This document shows positions 1 to 10,870 of a stretch of DNA of 64,000 bases, in pieces. The stretch comes from Budorcas taxicolor (Eukaryota > Chordata > Mammalia > Artiodactyla > Bovidae). Numbering within the stretch: position 1 is the stretch's first letter; each line of letters opens with the position of its first letter. The notes under the pieces are model-generated. The model was not told the origin of the DNA. It worked only from the letters and a program-made list of their open reading frames with translations, and ran no database searches. Where the stretch lies: contig NC_068930.1 of NCBI RefSeq assembly GCF_023091745.1, forward strand, positions 5,168,262 to 5,232,261. Direction: 5' to 3'. Both the position numbers and the translations under genes were made by a program.

Positions 1-2715
1 ATTGACATTTAAGGAATCAGTGAACTAAAATGGACTGGAATGGGTGAATTTAATTCAGAGGACCATTATATCTACTACTGTGGGCAGGAATCCCTTAGAA
101 GAAATTGAGTAGCCATCATAGTCAACAGATGAGTCTGAAATGCAATAGGTGGATGTAATCTCAAAAATGACAGAATCATCTCTGCTCGTTTCCAAGGCAA
201 AACATTCAATATCACAGCAATCCAAGTTTATGCCCTGACCAGTAATACTGAAGAAGCTGAAGTTGAAAGGTTCTTAGAAGACCTACAAGATGTCCTAGAA
301 CTAACATTCCCCCAAAAAGTCCTCTTCATTACAGGCAACTGGAATGCAAAAGTAGGAAGTCAAGAACTACCTGGAGTAACAGGCAAATTTGGCCTTGGAA
401 TACAAAATGAAGCTGGCCAAAGGTTAACAGAGTTTTGCCAAGAGAACACCCTTTTTCAACAACACAAGAGACAACTCTATACATGGATACGACCAGATGG
501 TCAATACCAAAATCAGATTGATTATATTCTTTGCAGACAAAGATGGAAAAGCTCTACACAGTCAGGAAAAACAAGACCAGGAGCTGACTGTGGCTCAGAT
601 CATGAACTCTTTATTGCCAAAGTCAGACTTAAATTGAAGAAAGTAGGGAAAACCACTAGACCATTCAGGTATGACCTAAATCAAATTCCTTACAGTGAAA
701 GTGACAAATATATTCAACGTATGAGATATGAAAGACAGAGTGCCTGAAGAACTATAGAAAGAGGTTTGTGACATTGTACAGGAGGCAGTGATCAAGACCA
801 TCTCCAAGAAAAAGAAATGCAAAAAGGCAAAATGGTTGTCTGATGAGGCATTACAAATAGCCGAGAAAAGAAGAGAAGCTAAAGGCAAAGGACAAAAGGA
901 AAGATATACCCATTTGAAAGCAGAGTTCCAAAGAATAGCAAGGAGAAATAAGAAAGCCTTCCTCAGAGACAAATGCAAAGAAATAGAGGAAAACAATAGA
1001 ATGGGAAAGACTAGAGATCTCTTCAAGACAATTAGAGATACCAAGGGAACATTTCATGCCAAGATGGGCTCAATAAAGGACAGAAATGGTACGGACCTAA
1101 CAGAAGCAGAAGATATTAAGAAGAGGTGGCAAGAGTACACGGAAGAACTGTACAAAAAAGATCTTCATGACCCAGATAATCACGCTAGTGTGATCACTCA
1201 CCTAGAGCCAGACATTCTGGAATGCGAAGTCAGGTGGACCTTAGGAAGCATCACTAACAAAGGTAGTGGAGGTGATGGAATTCCAGTTGAGCTATTTCAA
1301 ATCCTAAAAGATGTTGCTGTGAAAGTGCTGCACTCACTATGCCAGCAAATTTGGAAAACTCAGCAGTGGCCACAGGACTGGAAAAGGTCAGTTTTCATTC
1401 CAATCCCAAACAAAGCTAATGCCAAGGAATGCTCAAACGACCACACAATTGCAGTCATCTCACATGCTAGCAAAGTAATGCTCAAAATTCTCCAAGCCAG
1501 GTTTCAACAGTACATGAACTGTGAGCTTCCAGATGTTCAAGTTGGATTTAGAAAAGGTAGAGGAACCAGAGATCAAATTGCTAACATCTGCTGGACCATC
1601 GAAAAAGCAAGAGAGTTCCAGAAAAACATCTACTTTTGCTTCATTGACCACACCAAAGCCTTTGACCGTGTGGATCACAACGAACTGCGGAAAATTCTGA
1701 AAGAGAGGGGAATACCAGATCACCTGACCTGCCTCCTGAGAAATCTGTATGCAGGTCAAGACGCAACAGTTAGAACAGGACATGGAACAATGCAATGTTC
1801 CCAAATCGGGAAAGGAGTATGTCAAGGCTGTATGTTGTCACCCAGCTTATTTAACTTATATGCAGAATACAACATGCGAAATGCTAGGCTAGATGAAGCA
1901 CAAGCTGGAATCAAGATTTCCAGGAGAAATATCATTTACCTTAGATATGCAGTTGACACCACCCTTATGGCAGAAAGTGAAGAAGAACTCAACAGCCTCT
2001 TTATTGATGAAAGAGGAGAGTGAAAAAGTTGGCTTAAAACTCAACATTCAGAAAACTAAGATCATGGCACCCAGTCCCATCACTTCATGGCAAATAGATG
2101 GGGAAACAATGGAAATGGTGAGAGACTGTATTTTCTTGGGCTCCAAAATCACTGCAGATAGTGACTGCAGTCATGAAATTAAAAGATGCTTGCTTCTTGG
2201 AAGAAAAGCTATAACCAAGCTAAACAGCATATTAACAAGCAGAGAGATTACTTTGCCAACAAAGGTCCATCTAGTCAAGGTTATTGTTTTTCCAGTGGTC
2301 ATGTATGGATGTGAGAGTTGGAATATAAAGAAAGCTGAGGGCTGAAGAACTGATGCTTTTGAACTGTGGTGTTGGAGAAGACTCTTAAGAGTCCCTTGGA
2401 CTGCAGGGAGATCCAACCAGTCCACAGTAAAGGAAATCAGTCCTGCATATTCACTGGAAGGACTGTTGGTGAAGCTGAAACTCCAGTACTTTGGCTACCT
2501 GATGCGAACTTACTCATTTGAAAAAAACAAAACCCCATCCTGGGAAAGATTGAAGGCTGGAGGAGAAGGGGATGACAAAGGATGAGGTGGTTGGATGGCA
2601 TCACTGAATCTATGGACGTGAGTTTGAATAAACTCCGGGAGTTGGTGATGGACAGGGAAACCTTGTGTGCTGCAGTCCATGGGGTTGCAAAGAGTCAGAC
2701 ACAACTGAGTGACTG
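1..2715 (+). mobile_element. BovB (RTE) LINE, long degenerate copy
   Basis: The sequence encodes an apurinic-like endonuclease region (about 200-640, ending GSDHEL) followed by a reverse transcriptase open from 788 to 2023, with the C-terminal part shifted into another frame from about 1893-2345. RT landmarks include FCFIDHTKAFD (motif A) and QIGKGVCQGCMLSP. Motif C reads YAVD instead of YADD. The endonuclease GDWNAKVG reads GNWNAKVG. A stop near 745 and a frameshift near 2000-2015 also break the ORF. The 3' end (GGGTTGCAAAGAGTCAGACA about 2680-2700) is the typical BovB tail. The 5' end runs off the window. The copy is inactive and lies antisense to ATP10A. Confidence 0.95.
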
Positions 2716-3637
2716 AACTGAGCTATGCCTTCTGTTATGTGATTCATTTTAACATGGAGAATATGATGAATATCATGATAATTCTTGATGTTATAAAAGT
2801 CACAAAAATCCATGCTTCCAACAGATCTTTCCCACCAAATGTCCCTAGAGAACAGCTTCCTATGCCTCCATGTTGTTCCCTTGTTCTGTATATGCTTCTG
2901 CTTCTGTGGCAGGGTTTCTTTGATGTTCTGAGATGCCATTTCAGACACAAGGGGATTACTGCTTGCAGAGCAGGTGCCCCCTCTCTGGGAGACATGATGG
3001 CCCCAGAGACACTTCTGTGGTATGGGGACCCTCTCCTGATTCAGATGGGTGGCGGGCTGCAGTCACTCCTTGACATAGGAAGCAGATGACTCCCTTGTGC
3101 ATTCAGAGGGGATGGAGGGAGGCAACCAAGGAAGAAAAAGCAGGTGGGAGGAGGAACTGATTGCCCAAATTCCAAAGAGAGGTGACACTTCTCTCTGGGA
3201 CATTGTATTTCATTGGAAAGAACACAGCATAGACTGCCCAATACCCTGCTGAGCATTTCCAGCTGATAATAAGGAAATCGACAGGTGGCAAAGGAAACAT
3301 CTCTTTGCCTCTTGGTATGAGAGAGACTGAATGCCTCTGACGTGAGTTCCTCGAAATTTCCCTCCTTGGTTCTGCTTGTCTGGCAGAAAATGAATGTTTA
3401 AGCAGATGCCCACCACACCAGACAGTGCAAGGGAGCATGGTGTCATCAGCACTGAAGAGAGGGCGTTTCTGTAGATGATGGTCCAGAGTTGCTTTGACAG
3501 CCTTTCTGTTTTATTCTCCCCGCAAAATAATCAATCTCTGAAGCTGTTTGTGTATACACACACACACAAGCACACAGGCATGCAGCTCTGATAGCTCTCT
3601 GGTCCTGCCCAGACGGAAGCTCTGTCCCCAGACTCAC
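2716..3637. other. Intron with no gene; short CA-rich tract
   Basis: Unique-looking intronic sequence between the BovB tail and the 3638-3890 exon. A short CA tract lies near 3553-3570. I see no coding or RNA signal; short ORFs here have no recognisable motif. Confidence 0.6.
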
Positions 3638-3890
3638 CATTTGCATCATGAGAATATTCTATGCCAGACACAGTGCATCTTCGGAAAACCATCTTATTCT
3701 CAGTTAAAGTGCCCGTTTTATCTGAGAAGATATACTGTATCTGCCCTAGGTCTTCCGTGATGTTCAGAGCTCGGCACTGCAGCTGCGAGTCTGTTTCCTC
3801 GTCGTATAGTTCTATATCCTGGTTAATGAAGTACACTTGGCATACTTTAACAATTTCGATAGAAACGTACAAGGAAATAGGGATCAAAAC
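3638..3890 (-). CDS. ATP10A: ATP10A exon (about exon 7): TM4 PISL motif and DKTGT phosphorylation site
   Basis: The exon is 253 nt with acceptor CTCCTAG and donor GTGAGT. It begins at phase 0 with VLIPISLYVSIEIVKVCQVY and continues FINQDIELYDEETDSQLQCR, then LGQIQYIFSDKTGTLTENKM, ending EYSHDAN plus one base. PISL replaces the PEGL of ion pumps and marks a P4 lipid flippase. The aspartate of DKTGT is the catalytic phosphorylation site. ELYDEETD and LGQIQYIFSDKTG are P4 family signatures. All catalytic residues are intact, so this is a live gene rather than a pseudogene. The next exon, starting the nucleotide-binding domain, is beyond the left edge. Confidence 0.95.
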
Positions 3891-5431
3891 CTAGGAGACA
3901 CAAAGCACACAGAATGAATGACAGTGAGGACCTGCAAGCTGGGGATTTCGTTTTCAATTTAAATGACAAATAACTATAACTGCAAGTAAGTAGGGACTAT
4001 ACTGTACCTTTCAGAGCTTAAACAGGCTGGCTTAGAGTCAGTATTGTTAGACTATTAGAGTATTGGCAAAGAGTTTAAACTAGGGCAGCCTATGGTGCCA
4101 CAGAGAGGAAATCCACTATCATGTCTGGAAGCATGGAAACCAGGGCTTGTATAGAAGCAAGCATTTTCATATTACTAAGTTGCACGTGAGAGAAGCTAGG
4201 GAAGGAGAGAGAGAAACAAAACACATGGCACAGTCAGAGTCCTCAAAAGCAAAGTCACCTCACACCCAGGCTGAGCCGGGGCTCCCGATGGCAGGAGCTG
4301 CCCGTGCCGCAGACACACCCCACCGTTCAGGAGAGACAGTCTTTTCAGAGGCGGGTTCTGTACCGGAGGACAGTCTCTGTGATCTTGTACAATACAGAGC
4401 AGAGGCAAGAGGCTTTGAGAAGAACAGTCACAGTTATGCTTTGACAATTCAAGAATAACCTTCATAAAATCAACGTTCAATTTTGTCTTTATTTGTGGAG
4501 TAACCGTATTATGCTGATACTTACGGGTTCAGACTATCACATCCCGACTAACTGGGTTCTTTGGGTAACTTAAGCATATGTAAATGCAACGCCTACTACA
4601 GTACTAACTCAAGGCTAGAACAAAATTTGCATTCATAAAAGGAGACTAATTTGGAAAGTTAAATAAGAGTATTGCCCGTTGTGTGAAGCACATGTAAAAA
4701 AGATAGTAGAGCCCACCTTAAGCAAAGGCTAAACCTTCTGCTCACTCTTTCTCCCTAAGGAGGGTGGCAGAGATGCTCCCTGTCCCTGCCACTCCCACAG
4801 GCCTGTGGGCCATAGTTTCTCAGTTAATGATGAGGACTTGTTTGGGAGGCAGGGGGAACTAATGATAACAAAAACAATAATAACCAGTGCTGCAAACTGC
4901 AATGTAATATCCTGAAACAACTCCTGGAAAAGAAAAAGCACATCAGTGGAAAGACTAGTAGAAGCTAAATAATGTCTGGAATCTTGTTTGTGGCAGTCTT
5001 AAAGCTGGTTTCTCAGTTTTGACCGTGTACCATGGAAATGTAATACACTCACATTAGGACACATTTGGTGAGGGGCATGTGAGAACTCTCTGTACTATTT
5101 TTTGTAACTAGTCCGTTGATCTTAAAATTATACTAAAATAAAACGTGGGCTTTTCAAAGAAGTAATTGAGTGAAAAAAAACACTGATCAAAAAACCAACC
5201 CCTCAGAACCTAAGAATCTTAAGAACAGTAAAGGAGAACTTTAACTTGAAAAGCACCCCAGGAAAGGTCCTTTAGATAAGTCAGGTGGAACACAAAAGAC
5301 AACACATTCATCAGGTCAATCTGTGCTCCACCCAGATGCAGAATCTGTAGGAAGTTCTTAGAAGACTGCGGTGACTTGAAGTTCTCACCAGAAAGCTAAA
5401 GCAACTGGCATACGGAACTTAGTATTGTTAC
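3891..5431. other. Intron between the 3638 and 5432 exons
   Basis: 1541 bp of intronic sequence without a recognisable repeat or gene. Confidence 0.6.
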
Positions 5432-5562
5432 CTGCAAAACTATTATCATTGTCAAAAACGAGTAAACTGCAGCTGGGACTGGGGATAAAGAGGTGCCATC
5501 AGACTCAGGGACATCAAATAATGATTTCTTCTCTTGATAGCGCTGCACCCACAGTCCATGTC
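5432..5562 (-). CDS. ATP10A: ATP10A exon (about exon 6): TM3-TM4 loop and start of TM4
   Basis: The exon is 131 nt with acceptor TGCTACAG and donor GTAACA, a weaker donor than the others. It completes a glycine, encodes HGLWVQRYQEKKSLFDVPES and then DGTSLSPVPAAVYSFLTMII, and ends VLQ at phase 0. The first part is the extracytoplasmic loop between TM3 and TM4. YSFLTMIIVLQ starts TM4 and continues into VLIPISLYVSIE of the next exon. The loop is the least conserved part of the joined protein, as expected for an external loop. Confidence 0.92.
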
Positions 5563-5899
5563 CTGTAGCAAAATTCAAAGAGAAACGTCATCCACCCAAT
5601 AGAGAAATAACAGTAGTGCTAGTCCAAATCACAGCAATACTTTAAGACTGTCACTCAACACAAGCACAGTGGGCTTTGTCCACCCAACTGGCCACCTAAG
5701 AAAGCAAAGACCATGGTACTGTTGGCACCATGATCAGAGTGCTGGAAGGCAGGCCCTGGGACTGGGACTCTGCCCTGGACCTTCCCTGTCGCTGGCACCG
5801 AACAGCACATGGTCACGACGCGGGAACTGGGTGTGTGCGGGCAGCTGCCAGTGAGGAACCCCAGAGATGAGTTTCCTAACATGTGTCTTGCAACACACT

Positions 5900-5900
5900 G

Positions 5901-5935
<35 letters not shown>

Positions 5936-6195
5936 AAGTCGCTTCAGTTGTGTCCAACTCTGTGCGACCTCATAGACGGCAGCCCACCAGGCTCCACCAT
6001 CCCTGGGATTCTCCAGGCAAGAACACTGGAGTGGGTTGCCATTTCCTTCTCCAATGTGTGAAAGTGAAACGTGAAAGTGAAGTTGCTCAGTCGTGTCAGA
6101 CTCTTCGTGACCCCATGGACCACAGCCTACCAGGCTCCTCCATCCACGGGATTCTCCAGGCAAGAGTACTGGAGTGGGATGCCATTGCTTTCTCC
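5900..6195 (-). mobile_element. Bov-A2 dimeric SINE with (CTG)10
   Basis: Two related monomers are joined by a GTGAAAGTGAA-type linker near 6060-6080, the Bov-A2 structure, on the minus strand. The (CTG)10 at 5904-5933 is the element's 3' AGC repeat read in reverse. A perfect 12-bp target-site duplication, TTGCAACACACT, flanks it at 5888-5899 and 6196-6207, so this is an intact insertion. Confidence 0.95.
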
Positions 6196-6278
6196 TTGCA
6201 ACACACTAGTAAGCTCTGAATACTGCCTGTTGTCCCTGCTTGGAGATTCAAATTTCACATCTCACAGACTAAGAACCA

Positions 6279-6482
6279 GTGAAGTTGCTCAATCATGTTT
6301 GACTCTTTGGGATCCCAGGGACTATAGCCTACCAGACTCCTCCATCCAGGGAATTCTCCAGGCAAGGGTACCGGAGTGGGTTGCCATTTCCTTCTCCAGG
6401 GGATCTTCCCAACTCAGGGATCAAACCCACGTCTCCCACATTGCAGGCAGACGTTTTACCATCTGAGCCACCAGGGAAGTCC
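6279..6482 (-). mobile_element. Bov-tA SINE
   Basis: In reverse it begins with the tRNA-derived head (GGACTTCCCTGGTGGCTCAG at the right end) and contains the GGGAAGATCCCCTGGAGAAG core. It inserted 70 bp from the Bov-A2 element in the same intron. Confidence 0.93.
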
Positions 6483-7115
6483 GAAAGACTGAGAAGCCAA
6501 TGGCAACACACATGATCTCACCATGCCCAGCTGATGACAGAGCCCTTTCATGCCCACACACCTGTGCCTTTAATAGGCTCTGAAACCCATCACACCTGGG
6601 CATGGTGGCAGCTGAGCGGGGGTACAACCATCATTTGCCCGGAGGCACCACGTGCTTGCCTGCCAGGCACCCCCAGGCAGGTGAGGTCTGGAGGCCACAG
6701 GAGGCTGCAGGTGCCAGAGTCAGCTCTTAGCCTAACTGCTAGCCCCTTCCAGAACCCAAATAATGTTTGCCCTGTTTTCCCAGAGTCCCTTTTAGTAGAA
6801 TTTGTGCTTCTACTTCTCTTTATTCCTGCTGTCAGAAGGTCAGTGTAACTTTTTCCACTGGAATCATTACAGTAGACGTGATTAGGCTCTCCTTCCACCC
6901 AAGAAGTTGCCCATTCCAAAAATACCGCTTTGCCGAGCTCATGCATTGAGGTGTCTCCATGTGGCCTCACTGGGACAAACACCTCAAGTCCCAGCCCGGG
7001 ACAAACGTGTTATCATTTGGAGCACCAGGTCAGAAGGAGACAGAAGCAGCCTGGCAGGCATGCCTGGGGGCTGTCCAGCAGTGCCGACTCCTCACGGCCC
7101 TCCAAGAAGACTTAC
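6483..7115. other. Intronic sequence before the TM3 exon
   Basis: About 630 bp of unique intron between the Bov-tA SINE and the 7116-7247 exon. No coding or repeat signal recognised. Confidence 0.55.
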
Positions 7116-7247
7116 CAATGGCTGAGAACAGAGACATGCAGATGAGGAGCAGGACACACCAGAGCACGTCGCAGTTCATCTGCCTCTCCAGCCGGCTGCG
7201 CTTGTAGCGGGGGCCACTGTTGTTCAGCAGAGCCTTGGTCTCATGTC
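7116..7247 (-). CDS. ATP10A: ATP10A exon (about exon 5): TM3
   Basis: The exon is 132 nt with acceptor CCTGCAG and donor GTAAGT. It starts with two bases completing the glycine of YAG, then encodes HETKALLNNSGPRYKRSRLE and RQMNCDVLWCVLLLICMSLF, ending SAI plus one base. The hydrophobic run VLWCVLLLICMSLFSAIG is TM3. The HETK-NNSGPR-KRS-LE stretch is the linker between actuator domain and TM3 found in P4-ATPases. The phases match both neighbours exactly. Confidence 0.93.
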
Positions 7248-7608
7248 CTGCAGGGCAGACAGAGAAGAGCAATGCATCAGGGCCAGCGCGGACAGATGGA
7301 CTCAGGAGGCTGCCATCCAGCGATCCACAAGGGACAAACTCAGTCAGAAAACCGGGCTCCACAATGCAGCTCAAATGTGTGACCACCTTGGAGCAATGCA
7401 GAGAAAGAAACAGGCTAACATGCTAAGAACACTCCCGGTCCAGATATTATTAAACATTTTGCTTCTGTTCTCCTGGTTTCCTGCAATGGGTTTATGCTAC
7501 TTTGATAATCAGGAACAGAACAAAACAATCAGGGAGCCATGTCCAGGAACATCCAGCCCACTGTGGCAAGCCAGCGCCTGTCCCAGACGGGTGACACGCA
7601 GCACCCAC

Positions 7609-7715
7609 CTGCATAGATGACAATACCAACGACAGCTTCCGTGTTTCGGAGGGTGCAGCCTCGAAGCAGCAGATTTTCTTTGTAGAGTCCAGCCTTTTTG
7701 CCATTGCCATGTATG
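7609..7715 (-). CDS. ATP10A: ATP10A exon (about exon 4): end of actuator domain
   Basis: The exon is 107 nt with acceptor CTGACAG and donor GTGGGT. The first base completes the split isoleucine codon, then IHGNGKKAGLYKENLLLRGC and TLRNTEAVVGIVIYAG follow. The exon leaves one base (G) of a glycine codon. The NLLLRGC-LRNT--VVGIVIYAG signature is the standard P4-ATPase stretch just before TM3, with the YAG(H)ETK segment divided between this exon and the next. Only 361 bp of intron separates it from the next exon, the shortest intron in the window. Confidence 0.92.
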
Positions 7716-8573
7716 CTGTCAGGGAACAGTTGGAACGGGTCAGGAGGGTGCTCACTACTCAAGCAGTACCACCAGGGAAGGCAGGCCCAGGCGAGGAGCT
7801 GGACAGGGGAGGGGCGGAGGGGCCCAGTGGGTCTCGGCAAGAGCGGAGGTGGGGCTATACAAACTTCTAGAAGCCTCCCCAGAGCCTGATGTTTGTTATT
7901 TACTTTGCCCATGGGCTTTGTGGAATAATAAGAAATGTATAATTTCGTCTCTGCTCCTGGTACCTGACACAGGGCTCCTAGAATAACCTTTTATTCTAAT
8001 GATTAGCCCCAGTACCTGGCACAGAGCCCCCCAAATTCTTTTAATTTCCTAAGTGATAAGAGCACTAGGAATGTCTGCTGTTCTAATACTTGGTCTTTGA
8101 GCCTGTTCCTGACACACAGGACTGAACCTGTCACCCATGGGATCTGATACTCTCCCTGTGTGGTGTCAGCATTGAGTTAGACTGTGGGATAGCCGGCTGA
8201 TGCCACAGAATTGCTTGGTGTGAGAAAGACCCACACATCAGAATTGGAAGCAGGGCCACTGTAGGCTTGTCACCACAGAGACTGGCCACAGCTTAGAGAG
8301 AGCAGAGCCCAAACTGGGGCCCGAGGTGGGAAGCTTGCCTAGGAAGACCCTGCCAGGTGGGCTCTGCCCACGGCCTGCTCACCACAGAGAACACTGCTCA
8401 CCAGTACACCTCATGTTGTCACAAAGTACAAATATTTCTCTAGAAAAAGGGATCACATTGGTTTCAACAATAGTGTCTACATTCTGTTCTTCTTATAAAA
8501 GGTCATCAGAAACATCAAAATGTTAAATTTGATGTGATAAATTCCATGAGACAATTTTATAATTTGGCTTATT
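7716..8573. other. Intronic sequence, nothing recognised
   Basis: Unique intron beyond the 7609-7715 exon. No gene, RNA or recognisable repeat seen. Confidence 0.55.
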
Positions 8574-8790
8574 GGGCTTCCCAGGTGGCTCAGTGGTAAA
8601 GAATCCATCTGCCAATGCAAGGAGTCACCTGAGATGTGGGTTCGATCCCTGGGTGGGGAAGATCCCCTGGAGGAGAAAATGGCAACCCTCTCCAGTATTC
8701 CTGCCTGAAAAATCCCATGAATGGAGGACCCCGGTGGGCTACAGTCCATAGAGTTGCAAAGAGTTGGACATGCTGAGCGACAGAGCACGA
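8574..8790 (+). mobile_element. Bov-tA SINE
   Basis: Starts GGGCTTCCCAGGTGGCTCAG (tRNA-like head), carries GGTTCGATCCCTGGGT (B-box-like) and the GGGAAGATCCCCTGGAG core, and ends in a GAGTTGGACATGCTGAGCGA tail. Confidence 0.95.
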
Positions 8791-9379
8791 GTTATTTAGA
8801 TTCAGAGACTATACAAAGTTCAAGCAACTGCTTTTTAAATTCATCTTCTTGACCCATTAATGGCAGGCACACCCTCAGCCCTGTTAGCCAAGGCTGTCCT
8901 ATGCTAGGGCCTCACTGGCGTGGAGGGGGTCCCAGGAGCCTGATGAATGGGTCACAAGGGGAGGCCCTGGAGGCTTCCAGAACTCGAGCAGGGGCGCAGC
9001 CTGACCTCCGTCAATCAGGCAGTAGCCCCCGCCTTCCACAAAGCCACCCGCTCACAGGCTAGGTGGACAGGCCTCTCCAGCCCTTGTGCCCACCCCCAGC
9101 CCCGCCTCCTTCTCTGAGGTCCGGAGACCAATCAAAGACCCCTGCAAGTACCATCCCTCCCACAGCTCCTAGCACAGCGCCCACTGACCAGGAACAGAGC
9201 TGGTCTGGAGAGGAACAAGGTGAAAAGGAGCCCATGAGGTGTTTTCCTGGAGCAAACAGCACTTCCTGCCGCTTCAGTCCCTGGCCACCTGCATGAGTTA
9301 ATATGGGGGCCTATGGGGGCATATGGGTGGGCCCTACCGCCACAGGCCTGCTGTCTCTGTAAGAGGAGGAGACTCGGAC
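8791..9379. other. Intronic sequence, nothing recognised
   Basis: GC-rich unique intron. ORFs on both strands have no family resemblance. Confidence 0.5.
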
Positions 9380-9545
9380 ACAGAGTCAAACACAGGGGTG
9401 AAGGCAGTGTGGGGACATAGGGAGAAGGTGGGCGTCTGCGCGCTCCGGAGAGGGAACTCGGGAGACGCCGGTCCTGCCGACACTTGCATCTCAGGCTTCC
9501 AGCCTCCAGAACTGTGAGACAGTGTGTTTCTGTGGTTTAAGCTGC
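9380..9545 (+). mobile_element. MLT1-like LTR fragment (3' part)
   Basis: It ends with GCTTCCAGCCTCCAGAACTG followed by a GTGAGA...TTTCTGTGGTTTAAGC segment, which is characteristic of the 3' end of MLT1 (ERVL-MaLR) LTRs. Only the last part of the LTR is recognisable and the left boundary is approximate. Confidence 0.65.
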
Positions 9546-10010
9546 CTGGTCCACGTCAGCCCGAGCAAAGGGACACATCCTTTAGCGTTTAATCTGAGCC
9601 ACGCAGAAGAGCTCCTGGGGGGCGGCCAGTATCCTGAGGGCCCCCGTGATCCCGCAGGCTCTGTGGTCTGCAGGCAGGGACCCTGGAACCCACTTCACGG
9701 AGGACTTAGGACAAGAAACAGGGCCCAGCTTTACAGCTGGAAACAGAACCTTGAATCAGAAGACAAAACCAACTAACCTCTCGGTTTTATTCATTCTTTA
9801 GGAGTAAGTGAAAATGGTTAAACAGCGGCTTCCAAGGCCACCATCACTCTGCCCTGGGGCTGTTGGGCGAGCGGAGCCCTCATGGCCAGAGTCTACATCC
9901 ACAGCAACTCTCTGGGCCGCCAGGGCCCAGGGCAGTGGAAAAGGTGGGCAGTGGTAGTATTTCCAGCTCCTCTCTCTGAGGATTTCGTAAGTGCTTCACT
10001 AAGGGGACGG
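9546..10010. other. Intronic sequence, nothing recognised
   Basis: Unique intron between an LTR fragment and a SINE. Confidence 0.5.
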
Positions 10011-10193
10011 GGCTTCCCAGCTGTCACAGTAGTAAGAATCCACTTGCAGTGCAGGAGACGCATGAGAAGTGGGTTTGGTCCCTGGGTCGGGAAGATCTCC
10101 GGGAGAAAAATGGCAACCCACTCCAGTATTCCTGCCTGGACAATCCCATGGACAGAGGAGTTTGGCGGCCTGAGCAACTGAACACACATGCAC
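10011..10193 (+). mobile_element. Bov-tA SINE, diverged
   Basis: The GGCTTCCCAG head, GGGTCGGGAAGATCTCCGGG core and CACTCCAGTATTCCTGCCTG segment identify it. Its tail is truncated relative to full copies. Confidence 0.9.
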
Positions 10194-10225
10194 AGCTAAA
10201 GGAACTGCATTCAGGTCAATGAGCA

Positions 10226-10510
10226 GGGGCTCCCCTGGTGGCTCAGCGGTAAAGAACACCCGGCCGCCAATGCAGAAGACACAGGTGTGATCCCCGACCC
10301 AGGAAGATGCCACACGCCGCAGGGCAAATAAACCCCGTGTCACAGCTACCGAGCCTGCGCCCAGGAGCCGCAACTACTGAGCCTGAGCGCTCTGCAGCCT
10401 GCGCCCTGCCACAGGAGGAGCCACGGCAGCTAGAGAGAAGCTCCCCTCCTCCAAAACTGAAGGGAAGCCTGCAGGGCAGTGAGACCCAGCACAGCCAAAA
10501 CTAAATAAAC
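10226..10510 (+). mobile_element. CHR-type tRNA-derived SINE
   Basis: Begins GGGGCTCCCCTGGTGGCTCA and diverges after the head into CCACACGCCGCAGGGCAAAT, GCCGCAACTACTGAGCC and a final CCAAAACTAAATAAAC, a layout typical of the longer CHR-class cetartiodactyl SINEs. Near full length. Confidence 0.8.
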
Positions 10511-10589
10511 AGAGTTATAAAAGCCAGTGGGCGTTAAAGCACACTGGAGTAATGAGGCGCCTAATGCTTTTAAAAGCCTGAGCTATGTT

Positions 10590-10870
10590 TCATATACTGT
10601 GAAATTCATCCATTTAAAGGGTAAAGCCCAGGTTTTTTGGTATATTCACAGAGTTTTTCAGTAATCCCCAGCAGCTAATTTTAGAATGTTTTCATCAGAA
10701 AGAAACCCTATACCCATTGGCAGTCACTCCCCATTCCTCCCCCACGTCCAACCCTGGGCAAACCACAAATCCCCTTTTTGCCTCTAAAGATGTTCCTACT
10801 GTGGGCATTCACCCAATGGGACCCCACTCTCTGGCACGAAGTGCTCTGATTCACATCGGGTCTTTCACTC
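10590..10870 (-). mobile_element. L1M-type LINE 3' UTR fragment
   Basis: Contains CCATTTAAAGGGTAAAGCCC, TTGGTATATTCACAGAGTTT, GAAACCCTATACCCATTGGC and CAGTCACTCCCCATTCC. These are the reverse complement of an old L1M 3' UTR. Confidence 0.85.

Noticed and set aside
788..2345. Possible functional reverse transcriptase gene
   Set aside because: BovB ORF with damaged catalytic motif, internal stop and frameshift; a retrotransposon relic, not a host gene.
5888..6207. Disease-type CTG expansion
   Set aside because: The CTG run is the normal reverse of the Bov-A2 AGC tail and of ordinary length.
3638..7715. ATP10A processed pseudogene
   Set aside because: Exons are separated by introns with proper splice sites, phases match across all six exons and no stops occur, so this is the genuine gene.
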